Shown here piece after piece: positions 8,967 to 18,869 of a stretch of 64,000 bases of DNA. The DNA is taken from assembly GCF_009792295.1 (NCBI RefSeq), contig NZ_CP039934.1, positions 3,492,501-3,556,500 of the forward strand. The letters are read 5' to 3'. The notes beneath the pieces are model-generated. The model searched no databases. It was not told where the DNA came from and saw nothing but the letters and a program-made list of their open reading frames with translations. Source of the DNA: Myroides fluvii. Its GTDB lineage: Bacteria; Bacteroidota; Bacteroidia; Flavobacteriales; Flavobacteriaceae. Made by a program: the position numbers and the translations under genes. Numbering within the stretch: position 1 is the stretch's first letter; every line of letters starts with the position of its first letter.

Positions 8967-9233
8967 ATGAAAGTAGAATTTATTACAAAAGAAGACCTTG
9001 AGATTTTTAAACAAGAGATTATTACTGAGATAAGAAGGTATAGTCCTTTTAATAGAAAGAAAGATCAAGAAATAAAACAATGGATTAAAAGCTATGAAGT
9101 AAGAAAGCTTCTTGGTATTTCTCCTGGTACCTTACAGAATATGAGACTAAATGGTACCATACCATTTAAGAAGATTGGTGGCTTGATGTTTTATAGGTAT
9201 GAGGATATTTTAAAGATGATGGAAAGTGCATGA
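8967..9233 (+). CDS. HTH_17 / excisionase-type DNA-binding protein
   Basis: An 88-residue basic protein with a MerR-like winged helix at its C-terminus: SYEVRKLLGISPGTLQNMRLNGTIPFKKIGGLMFYRYEDI, the usual HTH_17 pattern (recognition helix followed by a wing that ends in YR). Such small proteins sit beside integrase genes in Bacteroidota elements and act as excisionases or regulators. It lies 112 bp after the integrase. Its exact role is inferred from position. Confidence 0.85.
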   Translation: MKVEFITKEDLEIFKQEIITEIRRYSPFNRKKDQEIKQWIKSYEVRKLLGISPGTLQNMRLNGTIPFKKIGGLMFYRYEDILKMMESA

Positions 9234-9236
9234 AAT

Positions 9237-9276
9237 AAAACACCCCAACTATCGTGTGGTAGTTGGCGTGTTATTC
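9237..9276 (+). terminator. Terminator after the excisionase-like gene
   Basis: CACCCCAACTA (9241-9251) pairs with TAGTTGGCGTG (9260-9270) with one mismatch, preceded by A-rich and followed by TTATTCT sequence. Confidence 0.6.
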
Positions 9277-9371
9277 TATTTTGAAAAAGAAGGACTTACT
9301 TTGCACCTCTTTTCTAAATAGATAAATAAATTGTATTTTTATATTTTAACCTTACAATTACTAAAAATCTA

Positions 9372-11870
9372 ATGATAGAAAATTTTGAACTCGACTATGA
9401 CGCTTTTTTAAGATCTATTAAAAGAAATGGGGATGTACCACATTCATTTCTATTGGGCGCTGGTGCTTCAATAAGCTCAGGTATTCAATCTGCTTATGAT
9501 TGTATATGGGAATGGAAAAAAGATATCTATATTTCTAAAAATATTAATGCAGGGGAATTTTATAAAGATCACAAAAATGAAGCTGTAAGAAAAAGTATAC
9601 AAACATGGTTGGATACCCAAGGAATATTTCCTAAACTAGATTCTATAGAAGAATATTCTTTTTATGCAGAAAAAGCATATCCAATAGCTGATGATAGAAG
9701 AAAATATTTCTTTGATTTAATAGAAAACAAAGAACCTTATATTGGCTACAAGTTATTATGTCTATTATCTGAGTTTGGCATTGTTAAATCAGTCTGGACT
9801 ACTAATTTTGATGGATTAATAGTTAGAGCTAGTTATCAAAATAATCTTACACCAATAGAAATAACCCTTGATAATTCAGATAGAATTTTCAGAAACCAAA
9901 GTACTAGAGAATTATTATGTATTGCTCTACATGGAGACTACAAATACTCAACTTTAAAGAATACAAATACTGAATTAGATAGTCAAAATGATTTATTTAA
10001 AAAACAGTTAGCTAACTATCATATAGATAAAAATCTTATCGTTAGTGGATACAGCGGTCGAGACATCTCATTAATGACAGCCTTAGAAACTGCTTTTAGT
10101 CAGCCTGGCAGTGGCAGGTTATATTGGTGTGGATACGGAAGTGTTATAAATGATGATGTAAAAAAATTAATTACTTCAATTAGACAAAATGGTAGAGAAG
10201 CGTATTATATTTCAACTGATGGTTTTGACAAGACATTAATTCATCTAGTTAAAACTATCTCTGATGGAAATAAGAATCTATCAACTAAGTTACAGAGAAC
10301 TTTAGAAAACACGTCTGCTACAGATAACATCAAAACAATATTTAGTTTAGATTTTACAAAAACAGATAAATTTATTAAAAGTAATTTACATCCTATTGTT
10401 TTCCCGAAAGAAGTTTTTCAATTTGAGATTGATTACAAAAATGAAACACCATGGAAATTCTTACGAGAATTAACAGAAAATACTAATATTGTTGCAGTTC
10501 CTTTTAAAAAGAAAGTATTTGCATTAGGAACACTAAGCGAGATAAACTCTACTTTTCGAACTTTTATTAAATCAGATATAAAGAGAGTTCCAATATCTCG
10601 TTTTGATATTGAGAATGTTAGTGCATTCAAATCATTAATGTTAAAAGCAGTAACCAGATTTTTTTGTGATACGAAAAGTGTTAATTCTAATTTTAAAGAC
10701 AAAATTTGGATGAGTAGTCCATCTTCTAATTATGGGGATATCAGAGTACATAAGGCTATCTATATTTCCTTCTTTTTTGATAAGAATTCAAAATTTGGTT
10801 ATTTATCTTTTACACCTACATTATACCTAGATTCAGATTTTGAAATATCTAAAATTCAAAAGCAGAATACTGGTAAAAGGATGTTGGAGAAATTATACAA
10901 TAATAAATACGATGAAGAGTTAGAATACTGGAACAATGTCCTTTTTAATAATCAAAATATTAAATTTGAATATCCTGTTAACTCAGGAACAGGTTTCATT
11001 TTCCAAATTTCATCAAATACAGCATTTGGTGAAATTAATGTTCTTGACAATAATTACAAATCTTTTATACCTAAAAATTACAATAAACAACAAACACAAT
11101 TTAAAGGAGTACAATTTTTAGAACCTCAGCTAATATTCAAAAATATAGGCTCAGATTTAGATTTCAAAGATTATCATCCTATGCGAGGATTAGTTAATAA
11201 TCGTCCTTATGATGTAAATTTAAATGGTAAGATTCTATCAAATGAAATAAATCTATCTGTAATCTGTAGTAGTAACTACGCCTCTAATTTAAGTGATTTT
11301 TTATCAGATTTACAACTAAAGCATAGTACTCAAAACACTAATCCTGATTATTTAATTGACTATCCTGGTTTCTATAACATATTTAACATTCCTTTAAATA
11401 TTCCTTCTAAAAATGACAAAAACAATTGGCTTGATATAAATTTTATTCCTGACCTCAATAAAGAAACACACCAAAATGCCTTGAACTTAGCAAGATTAAT
11501 TACTAATAAAATAGAAAAAATTAGTGCGACACAAGGATCTAGCACAATAGTTATCTTTATTCCATTAGAATGGAAACAATTTGAAAATTATATCAATGAT
11601 GAAGAAAGTTTTGATCTACATGACTATATCAAAGCTTTTTCAGCTTCAAAAGGTATATCAACTCAATTAATCAGAGAAGATACCTTGTTTGATAAATTAA
11701 AATGTCAAATATATTGGTGGTTATCATTATCCTTTTATGTAAAATCATTACGTACTCCATGGATTCTAAATAATCAAGAAAGAAAAACAGCATATGCTGG
11801 TATAGGATATAGTATATCAAAAATACATAACAAGGTATCCACCCGAGCAACGACATATTTCATAACCTAA
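9372..11870 (+). pseudogene. SIR2-APAZ-Argonaute fusion, 5' part (cut by IS66)
   Basis: This frame encodes 832 residues, of which 821 are original. Residues 25-300 are a SIR2-like NAD-binding domain: FLLGAGASISSG, WTTNFDGL, LHGDYKYS and SGYSGRD. The next roughly 350 residues match the place of the APAZ region that goes with short prokaryotic Argonautes, and the end (WWLSLSFYVKSLRTPWIL, AYAGIGYSISK) enters a PIWI domain, where GIG stands in place of the catalytic GID. The last residues come from the left end of the insertion element. The remaining PIWI part lies at 14200-14895 in the same frame. Intact SIR2-Ago systems sense invader nucleic acid and deplete NAD+. Whether this truncated form keeps any activity is unknown. 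Confidence 0.88.
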
Positions 11871-11905
11871 TGTAAGATAGTAAGTTTGTCTCAAATAATA
11901 AAGAG

Positions 11906-12193
11906 ATGAGCAAACAAGAAATGATGTACTCTCATGTAGAGGATTACAAAGCAAGTGGATTAACCCAATCAAGATACTGTGAAAGCGTAGGAATTAAATT
12001 AGCAACATTTAGTTATTGGGTAATAAAGTATAAGAATGAAAATATTCAAAATTCATCGAGTAACTTTATCACTATAAATAAAGAGCATATTACTGAGAGC
12101 AAAGAATACGATATTATCTATCCTAATGGAGTGAAACTTCGTGTAGAAACGAAAGATTTAAATGAACTCTATTCATTAGTGAACCTTGTCTAA
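11906..12193 (+). CDS. tnpA: IS66 accessory protein TnpA
   Basis: A 95-residue protein with an N-terminal helix-turn-helix (EDYKASGLTQSRYCESVGIKLATFSYWVIKYK) typical of IS66 Orf1/TnpA, followed by a short beta region (YPNGVKLRVE). The stop overlaps the start of tnpB by one base (TAATG), showing translational coupling. Thought to help transposition or regulate the element. Confidence 0.9.
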   Translation: MSKQEMMYSHVEDYKASGLTQSRYCESVGIKLATFSYWVIKYKNENIQNSSSNFITINKEHITESKEYDIIYPNGVKLRVETKDLNELYSLVNLV

Positions 12194-12531
12194 TGTTTAG
12201 TCTGAGTAGTAGTCACCAATTCCATTTATATAAATCAGCTTGTGATATGCGTAAGAGTTTTGATAGTCTGTGTGGCATTGTTCAAAACGAGCTTAATCAA
12301 GTAGCTCACAATGGCAGTGTGTACGTCTTTATCAATCGTCGAGGTAATCAGATGAAACTTCTGCACTGGGAAACAGGAGGTTTTGTGTTATATCACAAGC
12401 GATTAGAACAAGGTACTTTTGCCTTTCCATCTCATAACAAGTCACAGATAAGTTGGAGTGATTTAGTACTTATGATAGAGGGAATTCAAGTGATAAAAAG
12501 TAGTCAAAAAAGACGATTTTCTATGAAGTAA
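12193..12531 (+). CDS. tnpB: IS66 accessory protein TnpB (IS66 Orf2)
   Basis: A 112-residue protein with the IS66 Orf2 signature: YKSACDMRKSFDSLCGIV, VYVFINRRGNQMKLLHWETGGFVLYHKRLEQGTF. It is required together with TnpA for transposition in studied IS66 members. It begins in the TAATG overlap with tnpA and ends 50 bp before tnpC. Confidence 0.95.
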   Translation: MFSLSSSHQFHLYKSACDMRKSFDSLCGIVQNELNQVAHNGSVYVFINRRGNQMKLLHWETGGFVLYHKRLEQGTFAFPSHNKSQISWSDLVLMIEGIQVIKSSQKRRFSMK

Positions 12532-12580
12532 AACCGTCTTAATTCTTGTATAAACAAGGCTTTTGACGTATATTTACTTC

Positions 12581-14152
12581 ATGGAAATAGACTTAGAAAA
12601 CTTATCGAAACAAGAACTTTTGGCACTTATAAAACAGCAGTCAAAAACTATTTCCAAGCAAGAGAAAGTAAATACTAAGTTAGAAAAGAAAGCTACTGAG
12701 TTAGAAGAAAAGACCTCTAAACTAGAAGAAAAAAATACGATACTGGAATATCGAGTAAAGCTACTTGAACGCATGAAGTTTGGTCAAAGCCGAGAACGTT
12801 TTGAGGATCCTAATCAAACTCAGTTACCTTTGGATGTTGAACAAGCAGTCTTAGAGGAACAAGAAGAAGTAATCAAACAAGAGATTACCTACACTCGTGA
12901 AAAGAAGAAACATCCAGGACGAGCGAAACTTCCTGATCATTTACCTGTAGAAGAAATAGAAATTCACCCAGAAGGGGATCTATCTGATAAGGTCTGCATT
13001 GGTAAAGAAATTACAGATGTGTTAGATTATGTTCCTGGTTACTTTAAAATCAAGCGTTACATCCGATATAAATACGCGACCAAAGACAAAGAAGATACCC
13101 AAATTAGTATTGGATTACTCCCAGAGCGAATTATAGATAAAGGAATAGCTTCAGAAGGACTTCTATCAACTATATTGGTTGACAAATATGTAGACCATCT
13201 TCCTCTATATAGACAAAAGCAACGCTTTTCAAGAGAGAATATCGATATTGCTTCCTCTACAATAGATGGTTGGGCAGCTCAAAGTATGGATGCTTTGAAG
13301 CCACTATACCAAAAGCTGGTGATGGACATCAAAAACGAAGGTTATCTTCAAGTTGATGAAACCACCATCAAAGTCTTAGATGAGAAAAAGAAAGATAAAT
13401 CTCATCTTGGGTATTATTGGGTGTATCACGCACCTATATCCAAACTCGTGATGTTTAATTACAGTCCTACTCGTGCTAGTAGTGCTGCATTACCCATATT
13501 AGAAAACTTCAAAGGATACCTGCAAACTGATGGTTATAGCGGGTACAAAGCCTATGGAAATAAGTCAGATGTTACACATCTTGGCTGTTGGGCACACGCT
13601 CGTCGTGAATTTGAGAGAGCATTAGACAATGATAAAATAAGGGCTCAGCATGTACTCGTAGAAATACAGAAATTATATGCTGTAGAGAAAAAAGCAAAAG
13701 AACAAAACTTAGCTCCTGACCAAATCAAAGAACTTCGTCTAAAAGAGAGTTTACCTATTATCAATGAACTGGGTAAATATATGTTCGCTCAGATGAAACT
13801 TACATTACCTAAAAGTCAAATAGGTAAAGCTTTTGCTTACTCACAAACAAGATGGGATAACCTTAGTGCGTATTTATACAATGGAAACTTACAGATAGAC
13901 AACAACCTTGTAGAAAATGTAATTAGACCTGTAGCCCTTGGACGTAAAAACTATCTCTTTGCTGGTTCTCATGATGCTGCGCAAAGAGCAGCTATGGCCT
14001 ATACATTTTTCGCTAACTGTAAAAAACATGACGTTAATCCATACCAATGGTTAAAGTATGTTCTTGAAAATATTCAATCCATAAACCACAAGAATATCAC
14101 AGATCTATATCCTCATAATTATAAGAAGTTAATTACAAACATTGTAGAATAA
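12581..14152 (+). CDS. tnpC: IS66 transposase TnpC
   Basis: About 523 residues. The N-terminus is a coiled coil (LEKKATELEEKTSKLEEKNTI), then a basic zinc-finger-like region, then the DDE catalytic core with YLQVDETTIKVLD, YLQTDGYSGYKAYG and the Glu in NNLVENVIRPVALGRKN. A C-terminal IS66 motif NPYQWLKYVLENI is present. The ATG at 12581 is chosen over a TTG at 12563. It appears intact, so the element may still be active. Confidence 0.95.
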   Translation: MEIDLENLSKQELLALIKQQSKTISKQEKVNTKLEKKATELEEKTSKLEEKNTILEYRVKLLERMKFGQSRERFEDPNQTQLPLDVEQAVLEEQEEVIKQEITYTREKKKHPGRAKLPDHLPVEEIEIHPEGDLSDKVCIGKEITDVLDYVPGYFKIKRYIRYKYATKDKEDTQISIGLLPERIIDKGIASEGLLSTILVDKYVDHLPLYRQKQRFSRENIDIASSTIDGWAAQSMDALKPLYQKLVMDIKNEGYLQVDETTIKVLDEKKKDKSHLGYYWVYHAPISKLVMFNYSPTRASSAALPILENFKGYLQTDGYSGYKAYGNKSDVTHLGCWAHARREFERALDNDKIRAQHVLVEIQKLYAVEKKAKEQNLAPDQIKELRLKESLPIINELGKYMFAQMKLTLPKSQIGKAFAYSQTRWDNLSAYLYNGNLQIDNNLVENVIRPVALGRKNYLFAGSHDAAQRAAMAYTFFANCKKHDVNPYQWLKYVLENIQSINHKNITDLYPHNYKKLITNIVE

Positions 14153-14169
14153 TAGTTACTCCTCACAAG

Positions 14170-14895
14170 ATGTACTTGCTCGGGTGCATACATAACAAGT
14201 CAGAAATTGTTATAGGATGTAGTCATATATATGACTCTAATGGTCAAGGATTGAAATATAGATTAGCTAAAATAGATGACTATTATTTAGACAAACAAAA
14301 TAATCCATACCTATCATATAAAGATGCATTTCAATTTGGTGTTTCTATTAGAGAGCTCTTTTATCAATCTATGGACACATTGCCTGAAAGAGTTGTCATA
14401 CATAAAAGAACGAAATTTACAGAAGATGAAATCAATGGAATTAAAGATAGTTTAAGTATAGCAGGAATAAGTAAAATTGATTTAGTAGAAATTAATTTTG
14501 AAACTGATACACGCTTTTTAGCAATGAATGTATTCAATAATAACATTCAGATAGATAAATTTCCAATATCAAGAGGAACATGTATTGTAACTAATAAGTT
14601 CTCTGCACTTCTATGGACACATGGAATAGTACCTTCAGTAAGGAATACAAATTATAGATTTTATTTAGGAGGAAGAAGTATTCCAGCCCCCATCAAAATA
14701 ACAAAACACTATGGTGAATCAAATATCGATCTTCTTGCTACAGAAATATTAGGTCTAACTAAAATGAATTGGAACTCGTTAGATTTATATTCCAAACTTC
14801 CTTCAACTATTGATTCTTCTAATCAGATTGCAAGAATCGGAAAACTTTTAGCTCGATTTGAAGGTAATACTTATGATTATAGACTATTTATATAA
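14170..14895 (+). pseudogene. SIR2-Argonaute fusion, 3' part (PIWI domain end)
   Basis: The original coding part is 14200-14895 (231 codons plus stop); the first ten codons are read from the right end of the insertion element. It continues the frame of the upstream piece: fusing ...KIHNK with SEIVIGCSHIYDS restores a PIWI strand. The segment has the PIWI pattern RVVIHKRTKFTEDEINGI, where the second catalytic Asp is absent (HKR instead of HRD), and ends in a C-terminal aromatic/hydrophobic YRLFI as Argonautes do. So the ancestral protein was about 1052 residues, with a catalytically inactive PIWI domain as in short Argonautes. Confidence 0.85.
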
Positions 14896-14940
14896 AACAA
14901 ACATCCCTTTTAAAATAAATAACTATCTAAGTCAAATAGA

Positions 14941-14977
14941 AAAAAAGCCTGCAGATTGATTAATTCTGCAGGCTTTT
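14941..14977. terminator. Bidirectional terminator
   Basis: GCCTGCAGA (14947-14955) and TCTGCAGGC (14965-14973) form a perfect stem with A-run and T-run flanks. It ends the Argonaute gene transcript. Confidence 0.85.
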
Positions 14978-15170
14978 GTCTTGTTTTGAAACCTTTATAA
15001 GGTAATAATGCTATTTATGTTGTAGAGAAAGAGGGTTAGCCTCTTTTACTTCGTATGCTTTATAAATAGGGGCGTTCACTTTTTCAGATTTTTGTAAGCA
15101 CCTTATTACGAAAGTTTTAGGCCATGATTGGGGTTGTTTGATTCAGAATCAAATATAGTAAATTTCGATC

Positions 15171-18100
15171 TTACTTTTTCATCCATTGGAGATGATTGTC
15201 AATTTTTAAATCATATATTTCTTTAACATTTCCATTTTCATCTAATCTATAATTACCACTACCATTAACTATTACCTTTACACTAATTGGTTTATCATTT
15301 ACGTCAGAATCAAGCCCCCCTATTACTTCAAAATTCCCATCGTAGAAATCAAAAGAATTATCGCCAATATTGATTAATATATCTTGATAATCAATACTAA
15401 AAGAAGCTTCATCAAATCTATTTAAACTTGGCTCCAGATTATTGTAACACAGTGATTCAAATTCACTAGAGCTTTGTAATTTATCGGTAATTTTTATACT
15501 AATTTTCTTCTCTTCATTAACTTTTTCAACAGCTAGTATGATATCATCAAAATTCCCCATCCCATCAAGTTTTAGCTTTTTAACATGATAATATTGTAGA
15601 TCCTGTAGTAAAGCAATGTCTATAGAATTACTATATTTTGTACTTTGAGCATCCTGAATTAATTCTTTTATATTTCTAAGCCCTACCAAAACTTTCTCTG
15701 TATTTGTAGTTTTTTTTAAACAAAATGCTCTAACATAAGATGGTGTAAAATATTTAGAATCTTTCGTGATTTTAGAAACCTCTTTTAAAAGTTCATTAAA
15801 GTTGTTTATTTCTATTTCAATGAATCTTTCTTTCAATTTTAATATTTGATGAAGTTGTTTTATTTCATTTTGGAACTCTTTGTTTATTTTTTGTTCTATA
15901 CTTTCAAAACCAGTAAAAGATAATGGCTTGTATTCATTGTATTTATATAATAACCAGTAATTTCGAACTAAGTTAACATTCTCAATATTATCATATTTTT
16001 TATCATTTATAAAACGTTCAAAATTTTCATTAGATTTAAATAATTGAATATAAAATGGTTCTATATACACTTCATCATGCTGGTAACTCAAAGTTATTTT
16101 GAAATATTCAGATGGATTATACCTGATTAGTTTTTCCACTTTAGCACAAATTTCTTCGTCAAGTTTAATATTTCTATGAAAGTCTCGTCTTATATCTTCT
16201 ATACAAACATATAGTATATCTAAATGTCCTTTTTTAAATATTGGGTTTTCTTTTAAGTAATCTTCAAAATAACTTTTAGAAAGCGTTAGAATTTCATGAT
16301 TTTCAACAACACAACTAATCGTAATTTCTCCCTCAAGTTGTTCGGATGGAAAAAGTTTAGAGATTAGATTTCGAATAAATTTTATCGGATAATAAGGATA
16401 CCCTTTATATAACTTTTCAAGTATTAATGATTTGTATGTATCATCATTAATATCGAAACGTTGCTTAAAGGAAATAACAATAGGATCTTTTTTATCGAAA
16501 AATTTTAATAATTGAAAATATGTGCTTTGTTCATTATTTGACCTTGTATTTATATAAATTAATAAATTAAGGTAGTTTTCCAAATTACTTTTACTATCAA
16601 TATTATTTAAGTCCAAATGCCCAACAAACTTACATAATTCATTATACTTGTTTTTATCAAAATACCAATCTATTTCTAGTTTAATGGAATCAAACTCCTT
16701 ATTTACAAAACGTTCAATGTACTTATAGGTAAGTTTGTAATCATTATCATCTTCATACTCTTGAAAATAATTTTCAAATAATACTTTCTGATTATTACGG
16801 CTAGTTTCTAAAAAATTAATTTCTTTTAAAATTGATTCAATTAAATCTTTATGTTTTTTTAATGCATTACTCTCGTTTGTATCAAGAGCTAGGTAGTTTT
16901 CAATTATTGTGTTCTCTAAAGTACTTGATTTTGCTTCGTCAAATACCCATTTATCATATATATTGAAATACTCTCTATATATAAATAGGTAGAAATCATA
17001 CCATTTACTCTTCAGTATGTATAATAAAAATAAATCATTGAAATCTAAATAACCTTTTAATTTATGATATCTATAAACAAAAATGTTTAAAAATCGTTTA
17101 ACATCTCGCAGAGAAAGAAATACTTTATGTATAATGTTTTCGCGAATGTATAGTGTATTCTTAATTTTTTCGAACTCATCTGTACTTTTATCAAAACTTT
17201 GCTCTATTTTTTCACTCAAGTATTTATAAATAATATCTTTACCTATAGGAGGTAAGAATATTTCTTTATTAAAAAATTTATCTGAAAAAAAACTTTCCGC
17301 TTTATGGTATCGAGTATCAAGTATACCGTTTACATAATCTTTATCATAGGCTGTTATAAAAACAATATTACTAAAAGAAGCAGTGTAATCAAGAATTTTA
17401 AAAATTTCAATTATCTCATCAGCTTGAAGTCTATCTAAATCGTCTATAAAAACTATAATTTTTTTTCCAATTTTTTTAAATTCATCATTAAGATTATCTT
17501 TTGTCAGCTCCTTGTCAAGAAACACTGGACTATTAGTAAGAGCCTCAAGTATTCTTGTTTTATCAATTACTTTAATGGCATTAAGATATTCTTTAAAAGT
17601 GTTTGAAAATTCAATATTATATGTTTTTAGTTTTGATATCAATAGCTCAAAGAAGTCAAATGTGATGCTCTGTAAGTCTTTAGAATATCTTGGATTAAAG
17701 TTGATTATTACATTTTCATTACTATCGTTGTCATATTGCTCTTTTAATAAATTTAAAAAAGAACTTTTACCTTGTCCCCATTTTCCTATTATTCCAATAC
17801 TTGTAGAACCATGTGATTCCACACTAAGGTTATCAATGCGTAACTTTACTTGCTTTATCTTTTGATTGAGTTTCAGTAAATCATCTTTTTGTTCTTGAAT
17901 AGAAAAATCCGGGCAGTAATCAATATTTAATTTCTCAGTATTACTATTAGATATAACTACTTGTTTAATATTTATGTAACCACGATAAACTGTTATTACT
18001 ATTAGTAAAAATACAAGTAAGTCGCTTAAACCTATACCACAATAATTCGGGAAAGCCGTATATTTTTTAGTAATCCAACGGTAATATATATAAATTATTA

Positions 18101-18371
18101 GTAAACATCCTATACTTATTAAGTATCTATAAGGAGTAAAGACTTTATTTGCGTGCCAATTACTGAATTTGAAAATGCAGTATGCGATTGAAGTAATTAG
18201 TATGAAAATAAATGGAAGTATATTTTCTTCGACTTCAGAAAGGATAGATAGTATTAGATTGCTATAAATCCCCATTATTTTGGACTCAAAGGATATAAAT
18301 ACAATTATTAATATAAGACAAAGTTTTAATGTAGCAGTATCCTTATTAGACCACTTATATTTATTATTCAT
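15171..18371 (-). CDS. Membrane-anchored KAP-family P-loop NTPase
   Basis: A 1066-residue protein. Residues 10-140 hold about four hydrophobic segments, so it is probably anchored in the inner membrane. A KAP P-loop domain follows: Walker A GIIGKWGQGKSS near residues 193-204, Walker B IVFIDDLDR near 290, and a sensor-like VFITAYDKDYV. KAP NTPases (named after Kidins220, ARMS and PifA) are signalling ATPases; PifA excludes phage T7, and many KAP genes lie in defence islands. The C-terminal 600 residues are unrecognised and helical, with a beta-rich end. It is transcribed towards the Argonaute pseudogene and is monocistronic. Confidence 0.82.
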   Translation of the reverse strand: MNNKYKWSNKDTATLKLCLILIIVFISFESKIMGIYSNLILSILSEVEENILPFIFILITSIAYCIFKFSNWHANKVFTPYRYLISIGCLLIIYIYYRWITKKYTAFPNYCGIGLSDLLVFLLIVITVYRGYINIKQVVISNSNTEKLNIDYCPDFSIQEQKDDLLKLNQKIKQVKLRIDNLSVESHGSTSIGIIGKWGQGKSSFLNLLKEQYDNDSNENVIINFNPRYSKDLQSITFDFFELLISKLKTYNIEFSNTFKEYLNAIKVIDKTRILEALTNSPVFLDKELTKDNLNDEFKKIGKKIIVFIDDLDRLQADEIIEIFKILDYTASFSNIVFITAYDKDYVNGILDTRYHKAESFFSDKFFNKEIFLPPIGKDIIYKYLSEKIEQSFDKSTDEFEKIKNTLYIRENIIHKVFLSLRDVKRFLNIFVYRYHKLKGYLDFNDLFLLYILKSKWYDFYLFIYREYFNIYDKWVFDEAKSSTLENTIIENYLALDTNESNALKKHKDLIESILKEINFLETSRNNQKVLFENYFQEYEDDNDYKLTYKYIERFVNKEFDSIKLEIDWYFDKNKYNELCKFVGHLDLNNIDSKSNLENYLNLLIYINTRSNNEQSTYFQLLKFFDKKDPIVISFKQRFDINDDTYKSLILEKLYKGYPYYPIKFIRNLISKLFPSEQLEGEITISCVVENHEILTLSKSYFEDYLKENPIFKKGHLDILYVCIEDIRRDFHRNIKLDEEICAKVEKLIRYNPSEYFKITLSYQHDEVYIEPFYIQLFKSNENFERFINDKKYDNIENVNLVRNYWLLYKYNEYKPLSFTGFESIEQKINKEFQNEIKQLHQILKLKERFIEIEINNFNELLKEVSKITKDSKYFTPSYVRAFCLKKTTNTEKVLVGLRNIKELIQDAQSTKYSNSIDIALLQDLQYYHVKKLKLDGMGNFDDIILAVEKVNEEKKISIKITDKLQSSSEFESLCYNNLEPSLNRFDEASFSIDYQDILINIGDNSFDFYDGNFEVIGGLDSDVNDKPISVKVIVNGSGNYRLDENGNVKEIYDLKIDNHLQWMKK

Positions 18372-18869
18372 TATGTTTTTGTATTTATTATATTTTTTAT
18401 ATTCTAAAAATCTTCTTTATTAAGATCTATATTTAATTGTGCCAAGGGGTATGAAAAGAGAAAAATAATAAAAAATTATAGAGATTATAAGTAAATAAAC
18501 AATTGGGGTTAAAACTCGAATTAAAAAATTTAGCGCTAGCGCTTCTTCAGCTTTCACAAAGATAGATATCTCCATATAGCCAATTGAACAGGAATGTTTC
18601 CACCCTATCCAATTGATTAAAAAGAATAATAAATTCCTAATATAAATTGCATAAATATATATCCATAATTTTTAAAGAAATAAATTGTATTAGACTTCTA
18701 ACCTTAGCTAAGGCTAGAGTTTAATAAAGTAAAAATGTTCAGCTATTTTCAATTACAGAGTTATAAAGAACTTACGTGAATTACAGAAAAGGAGGAATAG
18801 TTATCATAAAAAATAACAAATAAAAGCTTGGTAAGAAGAGAAAGCCAAAAAAATCACTTTTATAGCATA
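18372..18869. other. Non-coding AT-rich gap
   Basis: About 500 bp with no convincing gene on either strand. The only marked structures are a 12-bp palindrome AGCGCTAGCGCT near 18532 and CTTAGCTAAG near 18710. It must hold the promoter of the KAP gene and the end of the minus-strand operon that follows. No clear terminator is visible. Confidence 0.5.

Larger units (their letters stand above)
11835..14191 (+). mobile_element. IS66-family insertion sequence, complete
   Basis: A 2357-bp element bounded by inverted ends: GTATCCACCCGAGCAA at the left and GTATGCACCCGAGCAA (reverse complement) at the right. It is flanked by an exact 8-bp direct repeat ATAACAAG (11827-11834 and 14192-14199), the target-duplication length known for IS66. 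It holds tnpA, tnpB and tnpC in the usual order. Perfect flanks indicate recent insertion. A TAAGTTTG -7 box lies at 11879-11886, just before tnpA. Confidence 0.95.
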
